From contig JAUZNX010000001.1 in NCBI GenBank assembly GCA_030706745.1, positions 372,001 to 436,000 on the forward strand: a DNA stretch of 64,000 nucleotides, given 5' to 3'. The stretch comes from Bacteroidota bacterium. Lineage in GTDB: Bacteria; Bacteroidota; Ignavibacteria; Palsa-1295. This document shows positions 44,907-54,221 of the stretch, piece by piece; the first letter of the stretch is position 1; every line of letters begins with the position of its first letter. A model generated the notes under the pieces. The model had not been told where the DNA came from and did no database searches. It was given only the letters and a program-made list of their open reading frames with translations. Both the position numbers and the translations under genes were made by a program.

Positions 44907-47870
44907 ATGAATTCTTGGAATAAACTCCGGGCAGCGTTAGGCCTGCTGGTCGTCCTTGCATTGTCAGGTTCGGCCTTCGCCCAGGCTGGGCGAGTTACGC
45001 GTTACACAACGACGACATTCAGTGGGAGCTATTCGTCGATCAACGGTGGCAGCAGCTTCGGCTCAGGCGATGACAACTCCTATTTGTGTCCACAGACCTT
45101 GCCATTCGCTTTCAATTATGATAGTGCCAGCTACTCTGCCGGTCAGTCGATTTACGTCAATACCAATGGTGGTATGTCATTTGGGAATTCGCAAAGTGGA
45201 TGCTGCTCCGATTATGTTGGCAATAGTACCTACCAGAAGTTCATCATGCCTGATGACTTCGATGGTTACATTTTTGGGGGACTCTATTATGCAGTGACGG
45301 GCACCGCGCCGAACCGCGTATTTACGATTGAGTGGTACAACTTTTCGCCCTGCTGTTCGAACACGAACCACATGAACATGCAGGTCAAACTGTATGAGAC
45401 GTCGAACGTCATCGAGATGCTATACTCCAGTCACAGCTATGCGATGGGCGGCGGCTCGATGGGAACGGGCTTGAACGGCTCCTCAACCCCATCCTTTGTC
45501 TATAATCGCTACGGCTCGTCTTCGACCTCAAGCCAGTCGACTGATCTTCGATGGACCCCACCGTTCAATGTTCCTCCCGCGGAGCTCTCATTGAGCCCGA
45601 AGGCGCTTAACTATGGCGGAGTGACCTCGGGATCATCACTGACTCTCTATGACACGGCGTACAGCCTGGGTCCAAATCCTCTGACATTGACGAGTTGGAA
45701 TATCACCGGCTCGACGAATTTTACCGTTGTCAGCGGCCCGGCTCCCGGTGCCTCGGTCCCGGCCGGACAGTACGCTGTTTTCGGCATTCAATTTTCACCG
45801 ACTGCTTCCGGTACTCTCACGGGAATGTTCAATTTGGTAACGACCGGCAGGGATTCTGGTACGCAGACGTGTGCTCTGAACGGCATCGGAGCGGCGGCGG
45901 GTGTGCAATACACGTTCCCAACGACGGTCTATCCAACGAATACTCTGTTCCATCATGTGGCCCGCGGCTTTGGAGCAGTGGCAACGCAGTATATCACCGT
46001 TCAAAGTACTGGCATCGCCGCTTTGAACTTCAGCTCGATCTACTTCACCGGCCTGCAGGCTAATATGTATCATATCGTACACGTCCCCCCGAATCCTCTG
46101 GGGTCGGGGCTGACCGATTCGATTGGAGTTCAATTCCAGCCCTATCTGGAGGGCCGGCCGGATGCGCAACTTATCATCAATACCAACGCGATCAACATTC
46201 CATCGGATACGGTCACGCTCTGGGGTGTCGGTGTGCTTCCGCATCTCGTCATAACTCCGGAGAAGGGCCTGGCGACTGTCAATGGCGCAGGTACCTTACT
46301 ATTCGATTCGGTCGCAATCGGCGATTCGATCTGCAAATCCTTGACGCTGCAAAATATTGGCTCGGATACACTTCGAATCACCAATCAGGTTGTCACCTAT
46401 GGCGATTATGATTTCACGTTCTATCCTCTGACCGGATCCGATTTGATCCTTCCACCGGACGCGTCGAAGATCGTAAATGTTTGCTTCAAACCAATTAAGC
46501 AGGGTGCACGCTTCGCTTCGGTCCGGTTCTATACGGACATTGCGCGGACGTACCCCGACAATCGGGACACGAGCCAGTTCCTGATCAGCGTATCCGGTAC
46601 CGGTGTACCCTACGGCATTCTTTCCTTGGGCGGTACGGTACTGGATTCCGTTCTGATCGATAGCACGAAGTGTACCTCCGCGACGATCAAGAACATGGGA
46701 TTGTCTTCGATGACCGTGACGACGGCGACGATCAGTGGTTCAAATAACTTTACAGTAAGCACGACTCCTCCACTGCCGATCACCCTCGGAGCGGGTCAAT
46801 CGCAGCTCATTGATATTTGCTACACCCCGACGGCCCGCGGCCCGGAAGCAGCAACGCTCGTACTGACCGGCACGACATCCGGTCGTCCGCTCACGCAGTC
46901 ACTGCCGCTCGAAGGCGTCGGCCTTGCAGCATGTTTGGATGCAGCGCCATCGCCGCTCGCTTTCGGCTCCGCCGCATACTCCGGAATGACGCTTGCCAAT
47001 ACTGAGAACGATACGTGCATTACGGTCACGAACTGTGGTGATGTGTCGGAGACTTTCTCGGCCGCACTCAGCCCGGATGCGAGCAGTGCATACTCATTGA
47101 TCGCACCGTTCATCGTTGGTCCGATTGCTCCTGGCGGAACAGGCACGCTGTGCGTCGCCTTCAAGCCGGACACAATCGGCATCATGCCAGGCTCGGTGAT
47201 CGTCAGTGCAAGCGAGAAGTCGGCAACGGCCAAGACGCTTCCACTCGCCGGCACGGGTGCCGGTGTGGTAATCGCTGGCTCTGGCCAGGGCAAACTGACC
47301 TCGCTGACCAAGTGCGACACGTTCGCCGTGACGATTCAGAACACTGGCAACACACCGTGGACACCTGGTACCGGTGCAGTCATGTCCGGAGCAAACGGTC
47401 CGGACTTCACAGCAATCGGCATGACGACACCAGCAACGATCCCAGCCGGCGGTTCGGGAATTCTGATGGTGCAATTCTGCCCGACGACTTCCGGCACTGA
47501 GACTGCGGAGATGTCCTTCCCGACCTCGAGCCCCGCGCCACTCAATGGCACAGTAACATTGAGTGCAATTGGCACCTCTGCTGGTGTGACAGAGCGGACG
47601 GAGCAGAACGGTTTCTCGCTCGGCGCAAGCTACCCGAACCCGACGAACGGCAAGGCCGACGTGATCGTGACGATGCCAAGCCAGGCAAAGGTAACGATTG
47701 CTCTTCTGAACCTTCAGGGCTCAGTTGTTCGGACCATCTACAACGGTGCGTTGAACACCGGAAACAATGTTGTCTCTCTCGACGCACGCGATCTGGCAAG
47801 TGGCACCTACTTCGTTGTCTTGACGAGTGGCGACATTCGTCTGACGCGAGAGATGATCCTGAGCAAATAG
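44907..47870 (+). CDS. Large choice-of-anchor D surface protein A, T9SS sorting domain
   Basis: 987 residues from the ATG at 44907 (signal peptide ending SAFAQ). Residues about 30-215 are a unique N-terminal beta domain with cysteine pairs (SGCCSD, SPCCSN). Then come five to six immunoglobulin-like choice-of-anchor D modules, each with an LxFGxxxxG-type opening and an FxPT/FKP turn (LSLSPKALNYGG, SVAIGDSICKSLTLQN, IDSTKCTSATIKN, NTENDTCITVTN, TKCDTFAVTIQN). The tail (SYPNPTNGKADV, LLNLQGSVV, ASGTYFVVLTSG) is a T9SS type A domain. From about residue 215 on it is nearly identical to the next gene. Probably a surface fibre or adhesin-like protein; no enzyme motif. Confidence 0.92.
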   Translation: MNSWNKLRAALGLLVVLALSGSAFAQAGRVTRYTTTTFSGSYSSINGGSSFGSGDDNSYLCPQTLPFAFNYDSASYSAGQSIYVNTNGGMSFGNSQSGCCSDYVGNSTYQKFIMPDDFDGYIFGGLYYAVTGTAPNRVFTIEWYNFSPCCSNTNHMNMQVKLYETSNVIEMLYSSHSYAMGGGSMGTGLNGSSTPSFVYNRYGSSSTSSQSTDLRWTPPFNVPPAELSLSPKALNYGGVTSGSSLTLYDTAYSLGPNPLTLTSWNITGSTNFTVVSGPAPGASVPAGQYAVFGIQFSPTASGTLTGMFNLVTTGRDSGTQTCALNGIGAAAGVQYTFPTTVYPTNTLFHHVARGFGAVATQYITVQSTGIAALNFSSIYFTGLQANMYHIVHVPPNPLGSGLTDSIGVQFQPYLEGRPDAQLIINTNAINIPSDTVTLWGVGVLPHLVITPEKGLATVNGAGTLLFDSVAIGDSICKSLTLQNIGSDTLRITNQVVTYGDYDFTFYPLTGSDLILPPDASKIVNVCFKPIKQGARFASVRFYTDIARTYPDNRDTSQFLISVSGTGVPYGILSLGGTVLDSVLIDSTKCTSATIKNMGLSSMTVTTATISGSNNFTVSTTPPLPITLGAGQSQLIDICYTPTARGPEAATLVLTGTTSGRPLTQSLPLEGVGLAACLDAAPSPLAFGSAAYSGMTLANTENDTCITVTNCGDVSETFSAALSPDASSAYSLIAPFIVGPIAPGGTGTLCVAFKPDTIGIMPGSVIVSASEKSATAKTLPLAGTGAGVVIAGSGQGKLTSLTKCDTFAVTIQNTGNTPWTPGTGAVMSGANGPDFTAIGMTTPATIPAGGSGILMVQFCPTTSGTETAEMSFPTSSPAPLNGTVTLSAIGTSAGVTERTEQNGFSLGASYPNPTNGKADVIVTMPSQAKVTIALLNLQGSVVRTIYNGALNTGNNVVSLDARDLASGTYFVVLTSGDIRLTREMILSK

Positions 47871-47892
47871 AATTCAACGATTCCATCGATAC

Positions 47893-47916
47893 AAAGCCCC
47901 TCGGAAGAGGGGTTTT
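47893..47916 (+). terminator. Rho-independent terminator, copy 1
   Basis: Hairpin aaagcccctc-ggaa-gaggggtttt directly followed by gtgtttt. It sits 23 bp after the stop of protein A, and the sequence from the stop through the hairpin is the same as after protein B. Confidence 0.93.
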
Positions 47917-48257
47917 GTGTTTTGGTAATTATCTGAGCTTCAGTCTCGGCAGACAGCGGGGATTCTCCACCTATCAGGATTCGTCTACCTCGATTTAGGC
48001 TCGCGTTAGGCTCGCCGGGTGAATCTGCGATCTTGGCGCCGGAGCCATCTTGGCGCCGGAGAAGAATGTGCCCCGGACCATCCAGAATGGGGCTTTGTTT
48101 CTATGAGAACACATCCAAAATCCACATTTCGTGAAATTGCCGGAAAAGCCTGTTATATTTGTTTGATCTTAAGGAATTGGATGCGGTCAGGTTGCCGGAA
48201 ACTCCCCTGCTGTCCGTTGTCCATTATTTCTTTCTTACATTTAATTTTGGGCATCTT
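47917..48257. other. Spacer between the paired genes: short direct repeat and promoter region
   Basis: 340 bp between terminator 1 and the start of protein B. It holds a 15-bp direct repeat (atcttggcgccggag at 48030-48044 and 48047-48061) and a TATATTTG promoter-like element (48154-48161). No coding sequence is supported; the frame that runs through 48159 is only the leader. Confidence 0.7.
48154..48161 (+). promoter_or_regulatory. Predicted -7 element of the second large choice-of-anchor D gene
   Basis: TATATTTG fits TANNTTTG exactly; the upstream -33 element is weak (TTTC 23 bp away). About 95 bp ahead of the ATG at 48258, a placement similar to the first gene. Confidence 0.45.
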
Positions 48258-51176
48258 ATGAATACGTGGAATAGATTCATTCGTGCGAGCGCCAGCCTCC
48301 TCGCAACGGTTCTTGTTTCGGCTCTCTGCGCATCGAGCGCGATGTCGCAAGGAGTCTACACGACGGTGATGAGCACGCAAAGCTTCACATCGGCCTCGCC
48401 GAGCGGCTGGAGCATTGGTGGCGGGTTCTATTGGACTTCAAACGGCAACGGCGGCTCGAATGGCAGTTATTATATAGATATTTGGGGCTGTCAGCAAGGC
48501 CCTCTGAAAACTCCATCGTTCGATGTCAGTAGCTATGCCGCCACCGCCGATTCGGTGTGGGTCGATTTCGACTTCTTCTGGCAATACAACTGTTACGACA
48601 GCTACGGTTACGGCGATGATAATTTCAAGCTGATGGTCGGTTCCGATATTTTGCTGCAGGGTACACAAGCGACTCTCTACTCGTATTATAACACATCGGA
48701 TTGCTCCTATAGCACCATTCAAACCAATTCCGCGTATTGGCATCATTACCACATTCTTATTCCCGTTGCTGACCGGACTTCCGGCATGGCGGTCGCGTTT
48801 ACCCAGCAATGCGGTTGGGGATGCTCGGACTACGCAATTGACAATGTGTCGATCACCGGTTATGCACTGCCTCCGACGCAGCTTTCGCTGGAGCCGAAGA
48901 GCCTCAACTACGGAGGAGTCAGCAGCGGAAGTTCATTGACGCTGTATGACACCGCTTACTGCCTCGGCCCGGCTTCCATGAAGATCAATGGTTACGGGAT
49001 CGCTGGAGCAGGTGCGAGCAGCTATTCAGTGGTGAGCGGCCCACCCGTTGGATCGATCATTCTTCCCGGGCAATACGGAGTCTATGGTATCCGGTTCGCG
49101 CCGATTTCATCCGGCAATTTGAACGGGACCTTCACCCTTTCGACGAATGGAAAAGATTCCGGCACGCAAGTGTGCCAGTTGAACGGTGTGGGCGCCGCTG
49201 CCGGCGTGCAATATTCTTTCCCATATAACGAGAGTTATCCCCCGAATAGTCTTTTCCATCACGTGGCCCGGCCACTGGGGGACTCGGCGACACAGTATTT
49301 TTATGTGGCGAGCACCGGTGTGGCCGGCTTGAACTTCAACTCGGTCTACTTCACCGGCCTGCAGGCCAATATGTATTCGATCATCCATTTACCACCGAGC
49401 CCATTGCCATCCGGTGTGACGGACTCGATCGGTGTGCGGTTCAAACCGTGGCTCGAAGGCCGCCCGGACGCGCAACTCATCGTCAATACCAACGCGATCA
49501 ATAATCCATCGGATACTGTCTCCTTATGGGGCGCCGGCGTGCTGGCGCATTTGGTTATCACTCCGCAGGAGGGCCTGACGACCACCAATGGAGCAGGCAC
49601 ACTGCTCTTCGATTCGGTCGCAATCGGCGATTCGATCTGCAAATCCTTGACGCTGCACAATACGGGTTCGGACACGCTTCAAATCACCAATCAGGTTGTG
49701 ACTTATGGCGATTATGATTTCACATTCTATCCGCTGACGGGATCCGATGTGACCCTCCCACCGGACGCCTCGAAGATTGTGAATGTTTGTTTCAAACCGA
49801 TCAAGCAGGGTGCACGCTTCGCTTCGGTCCGGTTCTACACCAGCATTCCTAAGACGTATCCTGACAATCGGGACACAAGCCAGTTCCTGGTTAATGTTTC
49901 CGGTACCGGTGTACCGTACGGTATTCTCTCATTGGCCGGTACGGTACTGGATTCGGTACTGCTCGACAGCACAAAGTGTACTTCCGCGACGATCAAGAAT
50001 GTTGGCTTGTCCTCGTTGGTTGTGACGACGGCGACGATTAGCGGTTCAACTAACTTCGCAGTGAGCACGACTCCGCCACTGCCGATCACACTCGGAGCAG
50101 GTCAATCGCAGCTCATTGATATTTGCTACACCCCAACGGCCCGCGGCCCGGAAGCCGCAACGCTCGTACTGACCGGCACGACGTCCGGCCGTCCCCTCAC
50201 GCAGTCGCTGCCGCTCGAAGGCGTTGGCCTTGCAGCATGTTTGGATGCAGCGCCATCGCCGCTCGCTTTCGGCTCCGCCGCATACTCTGGAATGACGCTC
50301 GCCAATACTGAGAACGATACGTGCATCACAGTCACGAACTGTGGCGATGTACCGGAGACTTTCTCGGCGGCACTCAGCCCGGGTACCAGCAATGCCTATT
50401 CGTTGATTGCTCCATTCATCATTGGTCCGATTGCTCCGGGCGGGACTGGCACGCTGTGCGTCGCCTTTAAGCCGGACACGATCGGCATCATGCCCGGTTC
50501 GGTGATTGTCAGCGCAAGCGAGAAGTCGGCAACGGCCAAGACGCTTCCACTTGCCGGCACAGGTGCCGGTGTGGTGATCGCTGGCTCTGGCCAGGGCACG
50601 CTGACATCGCTGACCAAGTGCGACACGTTCGCCGTGACGATCGAGAACACGGGCAACACACCGTGGACACCTGGTACCGGCGCTGTCATGTCGGGACCAA
50701 ACAGTCAGGACTTCACGGCAATCGGGACAACGACACCCGCGACCATCCCAGCCGGTGGCTCGGGAGTTCTGATGGTGCAGTTCTGCCCGACGACGTCTGG
50801 CAATGAAACGGCAGATATGTCATTCCCTACATCGAGCCCTGCGCCGTTATCAGGCACCGTGACTGTAAGCGCGATGGGAACATCCGCTGGCGTGACAGAG
50901 CGCACGGAGCAGAATGGCTTCTCGCTCGGCGCGAGCTATCCGAACCCGACGAACGGCAAGGCTGACGTGATCGTGACGCTTCCACAAGAGGCAAAGGTAA
51001 CGATTGCTCTTCTGAACCTTCAGGGTTCAGTCGTACGGACCATCTACAATGGCGCATTGAACATGGGGAACAACGTTGTTTCTCTCGATGCACGCGATCT
51101 GGCAAGTGGCACGTACTTCGTTGTGTTGACGAGTGGTGACACTCGTCTGACGCGAGAGATGATCCTGAGCAAATAG
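48258..51176 (+). CDS. Large choice-of-anchor D surface protein B, T9SS sorting domain
   Basis: 972 residues from the ATG at 48258 (signal peptide ending SAMSQ). Residues about 30-200 are a different N-terminal domain from protein A: a jelly-roll/MAM-like beta domain rich in Tyr, Asn and Cys (FFWQYNCYDSYGYGDD, QQCGWGCSDYAIDNVSI). From LSLEPKSLNYGG onward the protein repeats protein A nearly residue for residue to the same ...REMILSK end, including the T9SS tail. The pair is a tandem duplication with exchanged N-terminal domains. It is likely exposed at the surface, the variable tip being the N-terminal domain. Confidence 0.92.
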   Translation: MNTWNRFIRASASLLATVLVSALCASSAMSQGVYTTVMSTQSFTSASPSGWSIGGGFYWTSNGNGGSNGSYYIDIWGCQQGPLKTPSFDVSSYAATADSVWVDFDFFWQYNCYDSYGYGDDNFKLMVGSDILLQGTQATLYSYYNTSDCSYSTIQTNSAYWHHYHILIPVADRTSGMAVAFTQQCGWGCSDYAIDNVSITGYALPPTQLSLEPKSLNYGGVSSGSSLTLYDTAYCLGPASMKINGYGIAGAGASSYSVVSGPPVGSIILPGQYGVYGIRFAPISSGNLNGTFTLSTNGKDSGTQVCQLNGVGAAAGVQYSFPYNESYPPNSLFHHVARPLGDSATQYFYVASTGVAGLNFNSVYFTGLQANMYSIIHLPPSPLPSGVTDSIGVRFKPWLEGRPDAQLIVNTNAINNPSDTVSLWGAGVLAHLVITPQEGLTTTNGAGTLLFDSVAIGDSICKSLTLHNTGSDTLQITNQVVTYGDYDFTFYPLTGSDVTLPPDASKIVNVCFKPIKQGARFASVRFYTSIPKTYPDNRDTSQFLVNVSGTGVPYGILSLAGTVLDSVLLDSTKCTSATIKNVGLSSLVVTTATISGSTNFAVSTTPPLPITLGAGQSQLIDICYTPTARGPEAATLVLTGTTSGRPLTQSLPLEGVGLAACLDAAPSPLAFGSAAYSGMTLANTENDTCITVTNCGDVPETFSAALSPGTSNAYSLIAPFIIGPIAPGGTGTLCVAFKPDTIGIMPGSVIVSASEKSATAKTLPLAGTGAGVVIAGSGQGTLTSLTKCDTFAVTIENTGNTPWTPGTGAVMSGPNSQDFTAIGTTTPATIPAGGSGVLMVQFCPTTSGNETADMSFPTSSPAPLSGTVTVSAMGTSAGVTERTEQNGFSLGASYPNPTNGKADVIVTLPQEAKVTIALLNLQGSVVRTIYNGALNMGNNVVSLDARDLASGTYFVVLTSGDTRLTREMILSK

Positions 51177-51198
51177 AATTCAACGATTCCATCGATAC

Positions 51199-51222
51199 AA
51201 AGCCCCTCGGAAGAGGGGTTTT
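51199..51222 (+). terminator. Rho-independent terminator, copy 2
   Basis: Same hairpin as copy 1 (aaagcccctc-ggaa-gaggggtttt then gtgtttt), 23 bp after the stop of protein B. It also separates this locus from the minus-strand phage-like module that begins at 51233. Confidence 0.93.
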
Positions 51223-51232
51223 GTGTTTTCGA

Positions 51233-51739
51233 TCACAATTTCGCGATCACTATACCGGCCGCGACAGAGACGAGGATGGCCAGGACCTGATCGTACCAGT
51301 TTCGTTTGTCGGTCGATACAATCCGGATGGTATCTTCGCGCGAATAGAATGTATCGCGGGCCATGTATGGAATGTCGATTGACTTTCGCCGTGTGCCCAA
51401 ACCCACTGCGACGGAAAACATGTTATGCGCAAAACACACGGACAGTGTGTCGGGCGCGATCTGCGACGTGTCCGCTATTAGTAAGGTGTCGAGGCAGCGT
51501 TCGGTACAGACACTATCGTGAATGGTGATCGGACGCATCCGATTGACTTTTGCCTGAAGATGGATTGGGGCAACAGAAACACCGATGAGACCATGTGCCG
51601 TATCCAATCGGAGTCGGATTATCTGGGACTCATGCGTCATGCGTGACTCATCGGTCCCATTGGGAGCATTCCATAACAGCCCGAGCAGAAACGCCGCGAT
51701 CGGCCCAAGGACTGCCCATTGCCACTTCATGTGGATCAT
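51233..51739 (-). CDS. Hypothetical membrane-anchored protein at the end of the phage-like module
   Basis: 168 residues from the ATG at 51739. Membrane segments at both ends: about 6-22 (WAVLGPIAAFLLGLLW) and about 150-166 (VLAILVSVAAGIVIAKL), with a mostly beta middle containing four cysteines. The start overlaps the stop of the transglycosylase gene (ATGA), so it is translationally coupled to it. A holin- or spanin-like helper would fit this position but is only a guess. Confidence 0.65.
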   Translation of the reverse strand: MIHMKWQWAVLGPIAAFLLGLLWNAPNGTDESRMTHESQIIRLRLDTAHGLIGVSVAPIHLQAKVNRMRPITIHDSVCTERCLDTLLIADTSQIAPDTLSVCFAHNMFSVAVGLGTRRKSIDIPYMARDTFYSREDTIRIVSTDKRNWYDQVLAILVSVAAGIVIAKL

Positions 51740-52362
51740 GGTGTTTCCTCCGCGAAGCTCTTTGTATAGGCCTGCCATGCCAAACAGACGCGATAAACAT
51801 AGCGCGCGTTCAGGAAGGCGCCGCGCCGTGGACCTTCGCGCGCCCTTCGAGCAGAGCCCTGATTATAGGCGGATATTGCTGCAAGCGTGTCGCGCGGATA
51901 CCGCCCGAGAAGATGCGCCAGCAATCGGGCGCCATGCTCGATCGCATTCGCCGGTAGATACAGTTCGGCAAGGTATGGGGCATCGAAGCCTTGCTCGCGA
52001 GCTGTCTCGCCCATGACCTGCATGAGGCCATACGAGCGCGACCGATCGGCGAATTCTGTTGCAGAGTTCGGGCCGACACGATGTGTTCGGACCCAACTTA
52101 TAGCAGCATGGTGCACGCGGCGTGATGTGGCATAGCGTGGCTCATGTCGCGTGGCCCATTGCTCGAACCGCGACTCTTCCTGAATCACAGCCGCTATGAG
52201 TGCCGGCTGGAGATGGTATCGCGCCGCCGCTCGGAGGATCTCGTTGCGGTAGGGAATCAGCAATGGCTCGACGGCCGAAGTGGAATCCCGGAGCGCAATC
52301 GCATCGATCGTGCGCGCGATGAGCGCAGGAGTAGAGAGATGAAGGATAATGAGAAAGATCAT
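51736..52362 (-). CDS. Lytic transglycosylase (SLT-like), probable phage endolysin or virion lysozyme
   Basis: 208 residues. A hydrophobic start (MIFLIILHLSTPALIA) may be a signal-anchor. The SLT domain follows: VIQEESRFEQWA with the catalytic Glu, SYGLMQVMGETAREQG, and ISAYNQGSARRAREG, all typical of family 1 lytic transglycosylases. It carries an insertion (ATRHEPRYATSRRVHH) common in phage and secretion-system members. It sits downstream of the capsid and connector genes on the same strand. Confidence 0.88.
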   Translation of the reverse strand: MIFLIILHLSTPALIARTIDAIALRDSTSAVEPLLIPYRNEILRAAARYHLQPALIAAVIQEESRFEQWATRHEPRYATSRRVHHAAISWVRTHRVGPNSATEFADRSRSYGLMQVMGETAREQGFDAPYLAELYLPANAIEHGARLLAHLLGRYPRDTLAAISAYNQGSARRAREGPRRGAFLNARYVYRVCLAWQAYTKSFAEETP

Positions 52363-52439
52363 TGGTCTTCAGAAAGGGACTTCGGTGGACGAGGCAGACA
52401 GGTTGCGTGACCGCTTCTGTCCATCGAGTCCATCGTTAA

Positions 52440-52859
52440 CTATGTATTTGTCAGTGCATCCGAAATCGCCGCCGCGAGCCGGAAGCAAAGTTGCAGCATT
52501 CCATTTTGCTCATGCGCTTCGATCAGGGAAACCGATGCAGACACGTAGCCGCCTTGTCCGTAACGGGTGAACTTGGCTTCGTGATAGGTCGCAGTTTTGT
52601 AGAGCATCAGGAATGTGAGAAGCGAAGCCTCGGAGGCTAGCGGGATCGGTGCGCAATTCGCGCGAAGGATGAGATAGCTATCCTCTGTCGATGCGCCGGG
52701 ACAACCACAAGGCGTCACAGCTTGAGGTGCCGTTTCGAGTGTTGTCGAGCTGATCGGCATTGATCCGGCGGCGAGCCCTGGAAATGCGCCCGTCAAAGAA
52801 GGTACTGTGCTCCACGGATCACTGGCTGAATTCCGATAACGGAGGTAGAGTGGTATCAT
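52440..52859 (-). CDS. Hypothetical phage-module protein
   Basis: 139 residues, no signal peptide. Middle part has CGCPG and LILRANCAPIPLASEASLLTFLMLY; the end is ASVSLIEAHEQNG and LQLCFRLAAAISDAL. The size and position fit a small head or tail completion protein, but there is no motif I can name. Part of the minus-strand array. Confidence 0.62.
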   Translation of the reverse strand: MIPLYLRYRNSASDPWSTVPSLTGAFPGLAAGSMPISSTTLETAPQAVTPCGCPGASTEDSYLILRANCAPIPLASEASLLTFLMLYKTATYHEAKFTRYGQGGYVSASVSLIEAHEQNGMLQLCFRLAAAISDALTNT

Positions 52860-52936
52860 GGGTTTGGGCTCTCGATGTAGCCAATGCTATTCTGAGATAC
52901 AGGAATATCATAGTGTGCATTGGATAAAGCGACAGA

Positions 52937-53377
52937 CTATAAGATGGTGAAGGAATATTGTCCGCGCACCGACAGAACTGAGCGAGTATCATTCTTGCGG
53001 AGTGTTGGCGGATCGATTTTGACAATCGTGATGGAATCGATGCGATCGGGATCGCTGGGGCTTGGGGTGGGCGGAGTGTAGAGTCCGCCAAAAAAAGACT
53101 CGGTCAGACCGATGTAATCGGATCGTGTCGCGAGCCGGGCATCGAGTTCGAGTTGTGGATGCGACCACAGGATATTTAGCCCGAGGGCTTGCGAACCCGC
53201 AATTGCGTATCCGAAGGAATCGTACGCCGTGAATGTCGTCTCGCCGAGTACCAGTTCGAAGCCAGGGAGATCGCTGAGCGCGAGCGGTCGCGCACCTTCA
53301 AGACCGACGGCGGTCCAGCCCATGTGAGCTGCGAACTGTGGCTCGAAGCTGGTGGTAAATAGAAGTTCTCGTGTCAT
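52937..53377 (-). CDS. Hypothetical phage-module protein
   Basis: 146 residues from the ATG at 53377 (an upstream TTG is in frame). Beta-rich with ELLFTTSFEPQ and FELVLGETTFTAYDSFGYA, reminiscent of small tail or neck proteins, but not identifiable. Just upstream on the same strand lies a heptad array and then the connector gene. Phage origin is inferred from context. Confidence 0.62.
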   Translation of the reverse strand: MTRELLFTTSFEPQFAAHMGWTAVGLEGARPLALSDLPGFELVLGETTFTAYDSFGYAIAGSQALGLNILWSHPQLELDARLATRSDYIGLTESFFGGLYTPPTPSPSDPDRIDSITIVKIDPPTLRKNDTRSVLSVRGQYSFTIL

Positions 53378-53398
53378 AGGGTTTGGCAAACTGAGTGG

Positions 53399-53419
53399 AT
53401 GAGTAATGAGTATCGAGTA
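53399..53419. repeat. Heptanucleotide tandem array inside the phage-like module
   Basis: Three units, atgagta, atgagta, tcgagta, in the spacer between the connector and the next small gene, 22 bp from that gene's start. Same family as the chromosomal arrays. Confidence 0.8.
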
Positions 53420-53467
53420 GTATTGTTATGTTCCATTACTTCAGCTCGCTACATATCCACATTTTTA

Positions 53468-54076
53468 CTATATTGGATAGCGCTTGTAGGGTCGCAGCAT
53501 TTCCCTGTGTCGTTCGGTAAGGTCGAGAAATTTCTCACGATCGGAGAAGCCTCCGGAGAATCCGAGCGCACCCTGGCGCTCGCTCGAACTCGCAAGGGCA
53601 AGTGTGCCCTGGCCTTGATTGCTTGCCTGAAATGCCAGCGTCGCAATTTCCGTAATTACTTGTTTGATAGTCTCGGGACACTGGATCGCGCTCGGCTGCT
53701 GATACGTAAGTGCGTGCTCATATCCCGACTGAAATGTCTTCACGCTCGTGCTGGCAATCTGGATGAGATAGCCATTGGCGCGGAGCAGAAGCTCGCCGGT
53801 GCCATAAATGGTCGTAGTGCCGGCGGCGTCCGTCGCACTCCAGGTCAGCAGCGTGCCTACGCGATTGCGGGGCGCATAACACTGTGTGTCATCGCCAAAG
53901 AAGGTATCGGTCTTCGGAGCGGCCGGTGTGTAGTCGCGGTCGAGCCAGGTATAGACCGATTCCGTCGCCGTGTCGAGCAGACTCTGATAGAAGAGCAGAA
54001 GCGCGGCATCGGTCGAGGCATCCTTAATGTATTCCTGGAATTCGACCAGCAACACAGGACTGGGGTAGGTTGGCAT
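53468..54076 (-). CDS. gp6-like phage head-tail connector
   Basis: 202 residues from the ATG at 54076. The N-terminal half (EFQEYIKDASTDAALLLF, SLLDTATESVYTWLDRDY) matches the helical pattern of phage gp6/HK97-type connector proteins, and the long C-terminal helices (IKQVITEIATLAFQASNQG) also fit. It would join the portal to the tail. In known phages it normally follows the capsid gene directly; here 8.6 kb of T9SS genes lie between them. Confidence 0.72.
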   Translation of the reverse strand: MPTYPSPVLLVEFQEYIKDASTDAALLLFYQSLLDTATESVYTWLDRDYTPAAPKTDTFFGDDTQCYAPRNRVGTLLTWSATDAAGTTTIYGTGELLLRANGYLIQIASTSVKTFQSGYEHALTYQQPSAIQCPETIKQVITEIATLAFQASNQGQGTLALASSSERQGALGFSGGFSDREKFLDLTERHREMLRPYKRYPI

Positions 54077-54171
54077 TGTGGGTATGATTAGTGTAGCGGC
54101 GAGGCGATCATGGCTGATTACCCAATTCGCCATTGGGAAGGGATGAACGATGAAAGGGCAAAGCTTTCGCT

Positions 54172-54194
54172 GGCCCCTTCAATGGGAAGGGGCC
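54172..54194 (-). terminator. Hairpin downstream of the giant T9SS protein gene
   Basis: Perfect 9-bp stem ggccccttc/gaaggggcc with a 5-base loop, 28 bp after the stop of the 2166-residue protein. No U-tract follows on the minus strand, so termination is uncertain. A smaller palindrome cccaat-tcgcc-attggg (54121-54137) lies beside it. Confidence 0.5.
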
Positions 54195-54221
54195 AAAGAC
54201 GAACCGGGGCAAAACAGAATT

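Noticed and set aside
52819-53091. 90-codon frame on the minus strand
   Set aside because: Overlaps the ends of two better-supported genes in the same module and has no protein-like character.
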